DNA from: Denitrobaculum tricleocarpae
GTDB taxonomy: Bacteria; Pseudomonadota; Alphaproteobacteria; Kiloniellales; Kiloniellaceae
Direction: 5' to 3'
DNA length: 64,000 nt
NCBI RefSeq assembly: GCF_007004665.1
Contig: NZ_ML660056.1
Location: forward strand, 372,001 to 436,000
Shown here: in pieces, positions 1-8,120 of the stretch
How positions within the stretch are numbered: the first letter of the stretch is position 1
Layout: each line of letters starts with the position of its first letter
The notes under the pieces: model-generated
Database searches by the model: none
Told to the model about the DNA's origin: nothing
Seen by the model: only the letters and a program-made list of their open reading frames with translations
Position numbers and translations under genes: made by a program

Positions 1-229
1 TTTTCCGCTCTGCCAGAAGCTGGCTGAGAGTCTGCCCGGAATTCTTGTTGTCGTGCGGCATCTGGACATCGATGTTTTCATCGATTGCCTTAAGCATCGA
101 AGCCCAATCCGCCCATTGCGGCGGGCAGTTATAGCAAACCGCGTCTGCAGCGCTCGCGGGAGTGGTCACAAGGCTTGCAGGTGCAGCCAGAGCGGTTGCC
201 AAGAGAACGGCGGGTAGAATATGTTTCAC
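1..229 (-). CDS. ABC transporter extracellular solute-binding protein, N-terminal part (runs off left edge)
   Basis: The frame is open to the window edge, so only about the first 76 residues are present. A GTG start at 227-229 is chosen because AAGGA lies about 8 nt upstream and the start falls 4 nt after the stop of the LacI gene. A more upstream ATG at 251-253 would overlap lacI. The N-terminus is a signal peptide (hydrophobic segment ending near ASAA/D). It is followed by a mature region with CYNCPPQWADW and MPHDNKNSGQ, which I recognise from alphaproteobacterial periplasmic binding proteins of ABC importers. Co-transcription behind a LacI regulator suggests a carbohydrate-type substrate, which is inference. 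The ligand cannot be read from this fragment. Confidence 0.75.
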   Translation of the reverse strand, partial: MKHILPAVLLATALAAPASLVTTPASAADAVCYNCPPQWADWASMLKAIDENIDVQMPHDNKNSGQTLSQLLAERK

Positions 230-233
230 AAGG

Positions 234-1334
234 TCAATCCTTTGTCTTGTCATCACATGATTTGCGGAGAGTTGGCGAAGACGACGGAGAGGCGGGCACC
301 TTTCCGTCGTCGTTTTTTTCCGCCTTACGAGGGGGAGCCAGGCTGCCGCCCTCACGGAAATTGAATGAGAGACTTTTATTCTGCGGATCCGGTGGCGGGT
401 TGCCGGTGAGCACGGCAAGAACCGTTTCGGCGGCACCTCGCCCCATCAGCTTCGGCCTGGTGACGATCGTTGCCAGGCTTGGCTCCATCATGGTGCCGAT
501 TTCCAAGCCGTCGAACCCGACGATAGAGAGATCGGCGGGCACTTTGCGTCCGAGTTGGCGGGCGGCGCGGATCGCCGCGATCGCGAGAAAATCGTTTGAT
601 GCAAATATGGCGCTCAGTTTCGAGTGTGCGGTCAACATGTCCGCCAGAAGCGCCGAGAGATTATCGCCGTCTTCATCGATCTCGAGCAGCACCGGAGGCG
701 CCATGCCGAAATCGCGGCACCCGCTGACGAATCCTTCGAAGCGCTGCCGCGAACGGTCCGAGCTGCCGAACCTCAAGGCCAGGAAGCCGGTATCCCTATG
801 CCCGGCAGCGGCAAATTCCTTCGCAACACAACGGGCGGCCTCGAAGTTATTCACGAAGCAAGCTGCCAGGTCTTTTGTCGGTTGATTGAACATCAGACAG
901 CAGGGTAAGCCGCGCTGCCCGGCAAAGCGCAGGCCTTCACTCTTGCCTGCATCACAGACCGTCAGAACCAGTCCGTCGACCTGTTTGGCAAGAAGGGTGC
1001 GGATAGCCGCGGTTTCGCTGTCGGGGTCATAGTTCGAACAGGTCAAAAGCAGCTGATAACCTGCCTGCTGGAGTTTTTCCTGCAGGCCCTGCACCGCATC
1101 CGCAAAGACCGGGTTTGCCAGCGATGGCACCACGCAGCCAATAGTGCGCGTTGTGCTGCTTTGCAGGGCACGGCCTATGTCGCTGAATTCGAAACCCAGT
1201 TCTTTCGCCGCGTCCCAGACCCTCCGTCGTGCCGCTGGACTGGCCGAACCACTGTCGTTCAGGACACGGCTGACCGTCGCGACCCCGCAGTTCGCGCGAA
1301 GAGCAACATCCTTTATGGTAACGGTCCGGCTCAC
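234..1334 (-). CDS. LacI/GalR-family transcriptional regulator
   Basis: This 366-residue protein has a LacI-type helix-turn-helix and hinge at residues 4-55 (TIKDVALRANCGVATVSRVL), then a periplasmic-binding-protein-like effector domain up to about residue 330 and a polar tail. The start is GTG at 1332-1334, with GGAG seven nt upstream. Its stop is 4 nt from the start of the downstream solute-binding protein, so the two form one operon. A perfect 14-bp palindrome lies just upstream of the ribosome binding site, which suggests autoregulation and control of the transporter. The effector is probably a sugar by family habit, but nothing in the sequence identifies it. Confidence 0.93.
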   Translation of the reverse strand: MSRTVTIKDVALRANCGVATVSRVLNDSGSASPAARRRVWDAAKELGFEFSDIGRALQSSTTRTIGCVVPSLANPVFADAVQGLQEKLQQAGYQLLLTCSNYDPDSETAAIRTLLAKQVDGLVLTVCDAGKSEGLRFAGQRGLPCCLMFNQPTKDLAACFVNNFEAARCVAKEFAAAGHRDTGFLALRFGSSDRSRQRFEGFVSGCRDFGMAPPVLLEIDEDGDNLSALLADMLTAHSKLSAIFASNDFLAIAAIRAARQLGRKVPADLSIVGFDGLEIGTMMEPSLATIVTRPKLMGRGAAETVLAVLTGNPPPDPQNKSLSFNFREGGSLAPPRKAEKNDDGKVPASPSSSPTLRKSCDDKTKD

Positions 1335-1347
1335 CTGTTAGCTCCGT

Positions 1348-1361
1348 TGGAAACGTTTCCA
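1348..1361. promoter_or_regulatory. LacI-family operator palindrome
   Basis: TGGAAACGTTTCCA is a perfect 14-bp inverted repeat centred on CG, the typical form of a LacI/GalR operator. It lies 14 nt upstream of the GTG start of the LacI gene, next to its ribosome binding site. A regulator bound there would block its own operon. Confidence 0.7.
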
Positions 1362-1498
1362 GTAAACCATAACGCAACTCGATGTAGCTTTGATGACAGC
1401 TTCGCCGCCGCAGTGGATTTCCCTGTTTCTCAAAAACTGCGCCATCTGCCGCAAAGCCGGACTATACTGCGGGCAAGGAAAAGAGGTGGGAGGACGTC

Positions 1499-1798
1499 AT
1501 GTGTCACATTTTTGCCGGACAGGATCCTGAAAGCTACGCCTGCCAGACTCGCTCGATGCGGCTGAACGGGCAGAGTACGAGTATTCGACTGGAAGAAACC
1601 TTTTGGGTGCTCCTGGAAGAGATCGCCGCGTCCCAAGACATGACCGTACCGAAGTTTGTCTCGACGCTTCATGATGAAGTCCTGGAGATTCACGGCGAAG
1701 TCAGGAATTTTACATCGCTGCTGCGCTGCGCCTGCACCGTTTATCTGGACAAGGTGAAAGCCGAGAGCACCGGCAGCGTCGATAGCGCTGCCGCGTAG
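1499..1798 (+). CDS. Ribbon-helix-helix domain protein
   Basis: A 99-residue protein started by ATG behind GGGAGG. After a short N-terminal stretch, residues about 22-60 (STSIRLEETFWVLLEEIA then TVPKFVSTLHDEV) have the strand-helix-helix pattern of the alphaproteobacterial ribbon-helix-helix family (COG4321-like), which is expected to bind DNA as a dimer. It is monocistronic and diverges from the LacI operon. The target is unknown. Confidence 0.7.
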   Translation: MCHIFAGQDPESYACQTRSMRLNGQSTSIRLEETFWVLLEEIAASQDMTVPKFVSTLHDEVLEIHGEVRNFTSLLRCACTVYLDKVKAESTGSVDSAAA

Positions 1799-1969
1799 TA
1801 TCCGGATAACACCCGACAAGCCTCCTGCCCGGTTAGACTTCCTGTAACAGAGCGGCGCGGATCCTATTTCTGATCCCCACGCACAGAAGTCAGAAGTGCT
1901 TGGCGACTCAGATAACTCCGCGCCCTGACACTGCCCGCGCCATGCCCGGGTGAAACAGGGAAGCATGTG

Positions 1970-2365
1970 ATGGCGAAAGCAATTCACACAATGATTCGTG
2001 TCCTCGATGAGGCGCGCTCAGTCGACTTTTATCAGAAGGCCTTTGGACTGACGGTTGCTGATCGTTACGAGTTCGATGGCTTTACGCTCGTCTACCTGCG
2101 CAACGAGTCGGCGGATTTCGAGCTCGAACTGACCATCAATCACAGTCAAAGCGAAGCTTATCAGCACGGTGATGGCTACGGCCATATCGCCTTTGCGGTC
2201 GAGGACCTGGAGGCGGAACACAAGCGTTTCGCTGCGTCCGGTCTTGCCCCAAAAGACGTAGTTGAGTTCAAGCGGGATGGCGCGCTGATGGCGAAATTCT
2301 TCTTCGTTCAGGATCCGGACGGTTACAAAATCGAGGTCCTTCAACAGCATGGCCGCTATCGCTAG
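1970..2365 (+). CDS. gloA: Lactoylglutathione lyase (glyoxalase I), VOC family
   Basis: A 131-residue single-domain vicinal-oxygen-chelate protein that isomerises the methylglyoxal-glutathione hemithioacetal to S-lactoylglutathione. The four metal ligands known from E. coli GloA are all recognisable: His6 (AIHTMIRV), Glu53 (FELELTIN), His72 (GYGHIAF) and Glu122 (GYKIEVLQ). ATG at 1970 is preferred over the GTG one codon upstream because AGGGA is better spaced from it. It stands alone between the ribbon-helix-helix gene and the dehydrogenase pair. Confidence 0.9.
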   Translation: MAKAIHTMIRVLDEARSVDFYQKAFGLTVADRYEFDGFTLVYLRNESADFELELTINHSQSEAYQHGDGYGHIAFAVEDLEAEHKRFAASGLAPKDVVEFKRDGALMAKFFFVQDPDGYKIEVLQQHGRYR

Positions 2366-2460
2366 CGGCTCTCAGATTCCCTGATAAAGGCCACTTCATG
2401 GGCCTGGCAAAATAATAGAAAAATCAAAGAATACCGACATTTCCTTGGGAGGAAAAATAA

Positions 2461-3009
2461 ATGAAAACAATGGGTAAAAGGCAAAAACTATCACGCCGCG
2501 GGTTTCTCGCGGCGTCCAGCGGCGCGGCTGTGGGTGTCGCGCTGGTCACCTCGGCCGGCATGGTCTCTTCACGATCAGGCGCCTGGGCCATGGAGGTCAC
2601 AGCGCTGAAACCCGAGACCATGGCGACCTTGATCCAATTCGCCCGCGATATTTATCCCCATGACCAGATCGCCGACCGCTATTACGCAAAGGCTGTCAAA
2701 GGTCACGAGGAACAAGCCGCAAAGGACGAAGCGCACAAAGCAATCATCGAAGAGGGTATTGCGGAGCTCGACAGGCTCGCAGCGGAGGCCGGTTCAACTG
2801 ACGGCTACCGCGGCCTCGGCTGGGAAGCCGACCGGACAGCGATCCTGCACAGCATCTCCACCACGCCCTTTTTCCAGACGATCCGGGGGAACCTGGTGGT
2901 CAGTCTCTACAATCAAAAGGAGATCTGGCCGCTCTTCGGGTTCGAGGGCGAGTCCGCCGATAAGGGTGGGTACATCACCCGTGGCTTCGACGATATCGAC
3001 TGGATTTAA
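2461..3009 (+). CDS. Tat-exported gluconate 2-dehydrogenase subunit 3 family protein
   Basis: A 182-residue protein with a strong ribosome binding site (GGGAGG, 8 nt spacing). A twin-arginine signal SRRGFL at residues 11-16 is followed by a hydrophobic stretch and probable cleavage near AWA. The rest resembles the small gamma subunit (subunit 3) of membrane-bound gluconate and related sugar dehydrogenases, which accompanies and helps export the flavoprotein subunit. The GMC flavoprotein follows after 36 nt. That flavoprotein has no signal of its own, which fits hitch-hiker export through Tat. The Tat genes tatABC are also in this window. Confidence 0.85.
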   Translation: MKTMGKRQKLSRRGFLAASSGAAVGVALVTSAGMVSSRSGAWAMEVTALKPETMATLIQFARDIYPHDQIADRYYAKAVKGHEEQAAKDEAHKAIIEEGIAELDRLAAEAGSTDGYRGLGWEADRTAILHSISTTPFFQTIRGNLVVSLYNQKEIWPLFGFEGESADKGGYITRGFDDIDWI

Positions 3010-3045
3010 GGCGCAGCGCGCCATGACGGAGGTGGAAAAAAGACG

Positions 3046-4617
3046 ATGACTGCGCCTTATGAACTAAACGATGACTCTGTTGTTGTGGTAATCGGCTCGG
3101 GGGCCGGCGGTGGAACCCTTGGCAATGAACTGGCCCAGAAGGGTGTCGATGTCGTGTTGCTCGAAGCCGGCAGCCGACACGAGTACGACGCCTTTACCAA
3201 CGATGAATGGGCGAGCTTCGGACAGTTGGCCTGGCTCGACAACCGAACGACCTCGGGCTCCTGGCTCGTGGCCCGGGATTTTCCCAATCTGCCCGCCTGG
3301 ATCGTGAAGGCGGTTGGCGGTTCGACGACCCACTGGGCCGGCGCTTCGCTGCGGTTTCAAGAGCATGAATTCAAGGTCCGCACGACCTACGGCGAGATTG
3401 CAGGGGCCAATCTGCTCGACTGGCCGATTACACTTCAGGAGATGGAGCCTTATTACGCCAAGGCCGAAGACAAGATGGGCGTGACCCGCACCAACGGAAT
3501 CCCCGGGTTGCCGGGAAACAACAACTTCAAGGTCATGAAGGCCGGCGCGGACAAACTCGGGTACAAGGACTGCCATACCGGCCGCATGGCGATCAACTCG
3601 CAGAACCGGGACGGCCGCAACCATTGCCAGCAATCAGGCTTTTGCTTCCAGGGCTGTAAGTTCGGAGCCAAGTGGTCGACGCTTTACACCGAAATTCCCG
3701 ACGGCGAAGCGACGGGTAAGCTCGAGGTCCGCGCCAACGCCCATGTGCTCCAGATTGAGCACGATGACAGCGGCAAGGTCACCGGTGTCGTCTATGCGGA
3801 TGCTGAAGGTAATCAGCAGCGCCAGAAGGCCCGTGCCGTCTGTGTTGCCGGGAACTCCATCGAGAGCCCCCGCCTGCTGCTCAACTCCGCCTCGTCCAAA
3901 TACCCGGATGGCCTGGCCAATTCCTCGGGACAGGTCGGCAAAAACTATATGCGGCATATGACCGGATCGGTCTACGCCCTGTTCGACCGGCCCGTGAACA
4001 TGTACCGCGGCACCACTATGGCCGGGATAATCCAGGACGAGTCCCGTCACGAACCCTCGCGTGGATTTGCCGGTGGTTATGAAATGGAAACGCTCTCCCT
4101 CGGCTTGCCGTTCATGGCGGCCTTCCTTCAGCCTGGCGCCTGGGGCCGTTCCTTTACGACGGCGCTCGATGCCTACGATCACATGGCGGGGATGTGGCTG
4201 GTCGGCGAGGACATGCCGCAGGAGAGCAACGCGGTTTCCTTGCATGGCGAGATCAAGGACCAGCATGGCCTGCCGGTGCCGAACGTGCACTTCGACGATC
4301 ACCCGAACGATATCGCGATGCGCGAGCACGCCTATCGGCAGGGGGCGGCTGTCTATGATGCAGTCGGTGCGACCCGGACCTTCCCGACACCGCCCTACCC
4401 CTCGACCCACAATCTCGGGACCAACCGCATGAGCGCGAAAGCCTCTGAGGGGGTCGTGAATGCCCACGGCCAAACCCACGACATCCGAAACCTCTTCATC
4501 TCGGATGGCAGTCAATTCACAACCGGCGGCGCGGAGAACCCGACCTTGACGATTGTCGCGCTGGCCATACGACAGGCGGACTTCATCTCTGATCAAATGT
4601 CCAAAGGCGTTCTGTAA
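3046..4617 (+). CDS. GMC-family FAD-dependent oxidoreductase (gluconate/sugar dehydrogenase large subunit type)
   Basis: A 523-residue flavoprotein. The FAD-binding Rossmann motif is at residues 16-22 (IGSGAGG) with a downstream LLEAGS. The GMC C-terminal domain ends with THNLGTNRM and a region around GGAENPTLTIVALA. Cysteines 194, 200 and 204 (HCQQSGFCFQGC) fall where related periplasmic dehydrogenases bind an iron-sulfur cluster, so electron transfer through such a cluster is plausible. The protein lacks a signal peptide and probably leaves the cell with the Tat-targeted subunit 3 upstream. The usual multi-haem cytochrome c subunit is not encoded next to it. The substrate (gluconate, glucose or another polyol) cannot be decided from the sequence. 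Confidence 0.85.
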   Translation: MTAPYELNDDSVVVVIGSGAGGGTLGNELAQKGVDVVLLEAGSRHEYDAFTNDEWASFGQLAWLDNRTTSGSWLVARDFPNLPAWIVKAVGGSTTHWAGASLRFQEHEFKVRTTYGEIAGANLLDWPITLQEMEPYYAKAEDKMGVTRTNGIPGLPGNNNFKVMKAGADKLGYKDCHTGRMAINSQNRDGRNHCQQSGFCFQGCKFGAKWSTLYTEIPDGEATGKLEVRANAHVLQIEHDDSGKVTGVVYADAEGNQQRQKARAVCVAGNSIESPRLLLNSASSKYPDGLANSSGQVGKNYMRHMTGSVYALFDRPVNMYRGTTMAGIIQDESRHEPSRGFAGGYEMETLSLGLPFMAAFLQPGAWGRSFTTALDAYDHMAGMWLVGEDMPQESNAVSLHGEIKDQHGLPVPNVHFDDHPNDIAMREHAYRQGAAVYDAVGATRTFPTPPYPSTHNLGTNRMSAKASEGVVNAHGQTHDIRNLFISDGSQFTTGGAENPTLTIVALAIRQADFISDQMSKGVL

Positions 4618-4655
4618 ACGCCACACAAAGGATCGCTTGAAGATCGAGAACAGCA

Positions 4656-4682
4656 GGGCCGGTTCCCAATTGGGACCGGCCC
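4656..4682 (+). terminator. Terminator-like hairpin after the GMC dehydrogenase
   Basis: A long GC-rich inverted repeat (GGGCCGGT, one bulged T, CCCAA / TTGGGACCGGCCC) lies 38 nt past the dehydrogenase stop. Only a weak T-rich stretch follows, so it could be an imperfect intrinsic terminator or simply an RNA 3' end stabiliser. Confidence 0.55.
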
Positions 4683-4969
4683 GCTTCGTTTACCCGTCCG
4701 TTCGAGTTCCCTGTTAAAAGACGCTGTTTGGCAGGTTTGCAGAATTCATTTTAAAACCCTTAGCGCGATAAACCGACAGATAAAAGTGTCGACGTTCAAT
4801 GAGAAGAGCGGTTCCCCCGGACACAAATCGGTCACAGAATTCAGCTATATCTTGGTTGAAAATGATTCCCACTGATATCATCATCGGGAAAGAGTTCGAT
4901 CATGGGGATTTGATTGTTTCTTAAGAATTGAAACATCGGCGCACATAGGCTTCATCGTGGAAGACAGTA
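4683..4969. other. AT-rich intergenic stretch upstream of the sulfotransferase operon
   Basis: No gene is seen here. The stretch is clearly more AT-rich than its surroundings. It contains TGATATCA (4873-4880) and the perfect palindrome TTCTTAAGAA (4918-4927), which is flanked by GTTTC/GAAAC arms. The palindrome lies about 43 nt before the first gene of the operon and is a candidate operator. Confidence 0.4.
4916..4934. promoter_or_regulatory. Candidate operator palindrome upstream of the sulfotransferase operon
   Basis: GTTTC-N9-GAAAC encloses the perfect 10-bp palindrome TTCTTAAGAA. Symmetry and position between the presumed promoter and the start codon suggest a repressor site. No regulator gene is adjacent, so the binding protein is unknown. 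Confidence 0.35.
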
Positions 4970-6283
4970 ATGAACGTTGTGCAGCGCGTCGGTGCCTTTT
5001 ATTTATTTGCAGTATTATTTGTTGGTTGGGGTGTGGCTATCGGAAAGTACGAAGTCTTTCCTTACAGTGTACTTAAAGATGTCCAGGATTTCTTGGTTGG
5101 CGACCCTACTGAAGACACTGACGTATTCAGCAAGCTTAAAAATGACTTTGATATCGCCCCTGAGCGTCAATTGCACAGGATCGTACCCACTCCTGGCCGC
5201 AACTACGCGGAATTGCCCCTCGAAGGCTTGAGAGAGCGGCGCGATTTGCCGCGGGTTTTTATCAAAGAAGGTCAGGATCCCGGTTACCGGGTGCTTTTCG
5301 GTGCCTTTGACTTCGAGGATAACTTCTGGGGCGCCATCCTGCTGGATGAGAAGGGTGAGATCCGGCATCGCTGGAAACTCAGCACGGAAGACCAGCCGGC
5401 GAACGTCGCGCCTGACGTCCTCAAGAATCTCTACGGCGTCTCGATCCTGCCCGATGGCTCGGTGATCTTCACCATGCAGGAAAGAGGCGGCGCGATCGTC
5501 AAAGTCGACGCCTGCAGCCGGCCGCTCTGGGCGCTGGAGGGCCAATATCACCACACGATCTCTCTGACCGATCAGAACACTTTCTGGACCTTTGGCGGCG
5601 ACCAAAAGGCTTTTGACCATTTGCTGCACGAGGTCGACGTCGAGAGCGGTGAAATTCTAAAGACGATCGATATGAAGGACGTCCGGCTGAAGAACGCCGA
5701 TACGCACATCTTCGATCTTCAGGTCGAAAAAGGCGTTCCCGACGCGGTGCACGGGAATGACATCGAAGCTCTGACGGTGGAGCGAGCCGCCGCCTTCCCC
5801 GGGTTTAAAGCGGGCGATTTACTGCTCTCGTTCCGGACCACCAACCTGGTTTTCGTGTTGGATCCGCAAAGCCTTGAGGTCAAGTGGTGGAGGGTCGGTC
5901 CCTGGGACCGGCAGCATGATCCGGACTGGAACGCGGACGGCAGAATCTCGGTCTTCAGCAATAACGAACGGGGTGTGGGCAAACACTCTAAGATCGTCGC
6001 CATAGACCCCAAAACCTACGCCACGGAAATTTTGCTCGACGGCGCGGACTACAATTTCCGCTCGACCTTCAATGGGATGCACCAGATCACGGACCATGGC
6101 TCGCTGCTCATAAGCAGTGGCCTGCAGGGCCGGCTCTTTGAAGTGGACCGGAACGGCGAGGTCATTTTCGATTTTATCAACAGCTATTCCTGGGAGCACG
6201 ACAGGGCCCTGCGCGTCGCGGAAGCCCGCTACCTGGAAAGTGACTTTTTCAGCCTAGGAGGACTACCGAAATGCGAAAACTAG
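4970..6283 (+). CDS. Membrane-anchored arylsulfotransferase (ASST) family protein
   Basis: A 437-residue protein with one N-terminal membrane segment (about residues 9-25) and a large presumably periplasmic beta-propeller-type domain. Repeats such as AILLDEKGEIRHRW, QHDPDWNADGRISVFSNN and NGMHQITDHGSLLISS match the arylsulfotransferase fold, in which a sulfuryl group moves from a phenolic sulfate to another acceptor without PAPS. It is the first gene of a four-gene operon and overlaps the next gene by 13 nt. The first 200 nt are more AT-rich than the rest, hinting at a different history for the N-terminal region. The actual substrate is unknown, and some members of this fold may not be sulfotransferases. 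Confidence 0.75.
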   Translation: MNVVQRVGAFYLFAVLFVGWGVAIGKYEVFPYSVLKDVQDFLVGDPTEDTDVFSKLKNDFDIAPERQLHRIVPTPGRNYAELPLEGLRERRDLPRVFIKEGQDPGYRVLFGAFDFEDNFWGAILLDEKGEIRHRWKLSTEDQPANVAPDVLKNLYGVSILPDGSVIFTMQERGGAIVKVDACSRPLWALEGQYHHTISLTDQNTFWTFGGDQKAFDHLLHEVDVESGEILKTIDMKDVRLKNADTHIFDLQVEKGVPDAVHGNDIEALTVERAAAFPGFKAGDLLLSFRTTNLVFVLDPQSLEVKWWRVGPWDRQHDPDWNADGRISVFSNNERGVGKHSKIVAIDPKTYATEILLDGADYNFRSTFNGMHQITDHGSLLISSGLQGRLFEVDRNGEVIFDFINSYSWEHDRALRVAEARYLESDFFSLGGLPKCEN

Positions 6284-6495
6284 TTGCCTTTCTGATTTGC
6301 GGCATCGTCCTGGTGAGCGCAGGCTCTGCGCAGGCCTATGTCGGCCCCGGTCTCGGGTTGGGTGCAATCGGCGCGGTCCTCGGGGTCGTCCTGTCGGTAA
6401 TTTTGGCCCTTTTCGCGATCTTCTGGTACCCGCTGAAGCGCATGTTCAAAAAGAAAGCCCCGCCGCCGCCCGGTAAAACAGAGAAAGAAGCGTGA
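6271..6495 (+). CDS. Small exported membrane protein of the sulfotransferase operon
   Basis: A 74-residue protein. A signal peptide (residues 1-22, ending SAQA) is followed by a mature start YVGPGLGLG, one glycine-rich membrane helix (about residues 28-52) and a basic, proline-rich cytoplasmic tail (WYPLKRMFKKK then PPPPGK). The ATG is preceded by AGGAGG inside the end of the arylsulfotransferase gene. The reading frames overlap, so translation is probably coupled. I know similar small proteins with a YVGPG motif from loci for modified envelope polymers, but I cannot name a function. Confidence 0.7.
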   Translation: MRKLVAFLICGIVLVSAGSAQAYVGPGLGLGAIGAVLGVVLSVILALFAIFWYPLKRMFKKKAPPPPGKTEKEA

Positions 6496-6869
6496 ACTAC
6501 CTTCTGGTCATTCTCGCCAGCTTCATCGCGGTTGAGCTTTTTCTGCGGCTGCCGGTGATTGACCAGGTGCATCAGCTCTTCGGGACCACACACAAGGCCG
6601 GCCATGTTATCACTGCACGCGCCGTTTCCGACCACTGGAAGGAACGGGTGATGTTGCGCTATGCCCGGGAAATCATGCTCAGCAGCGTAAAACTGGTGCT
6701 GTTTTTGACCGGGGTTCTGATGCTTGCGGTCTTACCTGCATTTCTGGTTCAGCTCTTTATCGATCCAAGCCTCTCCATTGAGGCGCTTTTCTCGAGCTGG
6801 ACCGCCGTCGGTGTGTCGCTTGTGGCTGCGACGCTCTACTACATAGCGAGGGCGCGCTTTGCCCGATAG
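6492..6869 (+). CDS. Three-helix membrane protein of the sulfotransferase operon, unknown function
   Basis: A 125-residue protein started by a GTG that overlaps the stop of the preceding gene (GTGA). It has a membrane helix at residues 2-18, a basic amphipathic middle (HKAGHVITARAVSDHWKER) and two further helices at about 62-84 and 98-118. No family is recognised. Its position between two sulfotransferases and the overlapping frames suggest it forms a membrane assembly with them. Confidence 0.65.
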   Translation: MNYLLVILASFIAVELFLRLPVIDQVHQLFGTTHKAGHVITARAVSDHWKERVMLRYAREIMLSSVKLVLFLTGVLMLAVLPAFLVQLFIDPSLSIEALFSSWTAVGVSLVAATLYYIARARFAR

Positions 6870-7905
6870 CGATTACGGAACAACGTCGAGACTGCTTCAT
6901 CGTCTCGCGTTGGCCGCACCTTTCGTGGCACAGGCGTCCCACGATCTCGAAAGCATGCTGAACCGGCAGGCTGCGGCTTCAGAAAGTGGAGAGCACGTTT
7001 TTGTCGCCGGGCTCGCCAGGGCCGGCACGACGGTGTTGATGCGCAGCCTCTATCAGTCGGGTCAGTTCCGCTCCCTCACCTACCGGGATATGCCGTTTGT
7101 CCTGATGCCCAAAACCTGGTCCGGCATATCGTCCCTGTTTCGCAGACATAAAGCGGAGGAAGAACGCGCCCACGGCGACCGGGTCATGGTGAATTTCGAC
7201 AGCCCCGAAGCCTTTGAAGAAGTCTTCTGGCGCAGCTTCTGCGGTCCTGACTATATTCACGGGGACGCGCTGAGGCCCCATCAGCCCGACGACGATACGA
7301 TAGAAGAGTTTCGCCGTTTCGTGCGCAATGTTCTAACGACGGGCCAAAGTCGCGAGCAGACACGCTATCTTTCTAAAAATAACAATAACTTGCTGCGGCT
7401 CTCTGCGATTGCGGACGCTTTCCCGCAAGCCGCAATCTTCATTCCCTTCCGTGAACCTATTCAGCACGCGATGTCTCTCCAGAAACAGCACGCACTCTTT
7501 CTGGAGACCCATGCCGGCGACAGCTTTGCTCTCGAGTACATGAACTGGCTCGGTCATCACGAATTCGGCGGCAACCACCGTCCCTTCCGCTTTGGTGACA
7601 GCGGCCTGGCGCTGGAAGACTATGAACCGGACCGTCTGGAGTATTGGCTGGGCTGTTGGGCGGACTGCTACGCCTATGTCCTGAATAATCTGCCGAGGAC
7701 CGCGCGCCTCATCTCCTATGAAGGCCTCTGTGGAGAAGATGACCGCGAAAGACTGCGCCTGCACGAACATGCCGGCACCCTGGCGGACAGCGGTACAGCC
7801 GCGTTTGAGTTCACGCAGGCGAGACCTTATTCCGCGCCCGACGTGGCAACAAAGGTCAGAGCACGTGCTTATGAGGTCTATGCAGCTCTTCAGGCGGCCG
7901 GCTAG
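6859..7905 (+). CDS. P-loop sulfotransferase family protein
   Basis: A 348-residue cytoplasmic protein beginning at TTG and overlapping the preceding gene by 11 nt. The PAPS-binding P-loop is at residues 48-58 (FVAGLARAGTT). A second nucleotide-binding segment (KNNNNLLRL, then IFIPFREPIQHAMSL) corresponds to the 3'-phosphate-binding region of PAPS sulfotransferases. It is the last gene of the operon that starts with the arylsulfotransferase. One enzyme probably uses PAPS inside the cell and the other acts outside the membrane, which suggests two stages of sulfation of one product. That link is inference from gene order. Confidence 0.8.
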   Translation: MPDSDYGTTSRLLHRLALAAPFVAQASHDLESMLNRQAAASESGEHVFVAGLARAGTTVLMRSLYQSGQFRSLTYRDMPFVLMPKTWSGISSLFRRHKAEEERAHGDRVMVNFDSPEAFEEVFWRSFCGPDYIHGDALRPHQPDDDTIEEFRRFVRNVLTTGQSREQTRYLSKNNNNLLRLSAIADAFPQAAIFIPFREPIQHAMSLQKQHALFLETHAGDSFALEYMNWLGHHEFGGNHRPFRFGDSGLALEDYEPDRLEYWLGCWADCYAYVLNNLPRTARLISYEGLCGEDDRERLRLHEHAGTLADSGTAAFEFTQARPYSAPDVATKVRARAYEVYAALQAAG

Positions 7906-7987
7906 ACCGAGATCGCATCACACGGTCCACGCGCTCAGAGATCCGCGTTGCATCTCACAAAGAGTCATTCAGATTTTTTGAGATAAA

Positions 7988-8063
7988 TGGTGAGCCCGAC
8001 AGGATTCGAACCTGTGACCCGCTGATTAAAAGTCAGCTGCTCTACCAACTGAGCTACGGGCCC
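7988..8063 (-). tRNA. tRNA-Lys (anticodon TTT)
   Basis: A 76-nt cloverleaf with encoded CCA. The acceptor GGGCCCG pairs with CGGGCTC (one G-T pair), the anticodon loop is CTTTTAA with TTT, and the T-arm carries GGTTCGAATCC. It is read from the minus strand and has its own promoter upstream. Confidence 0.97.
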
Positions 8064-8091
8064 ACACTGCTCAACGAGCGTGAGCGGGCGC

Positions 8092-8120
8092 ACCATAGGG
8101 CCGTGATGGGATTCGGTCAA
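8092..8120 (-). promoter_or_regulatory. Promoter of tRNA-Lys
   Basis: On the minus strand TTGACC and TATGGT are separated by exactly 17 nt. The -10 box ends about 29 nt before the tRNA 5' end, a good fit to a housekeeping sigma-70 promoter. Confidence 0.7.
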
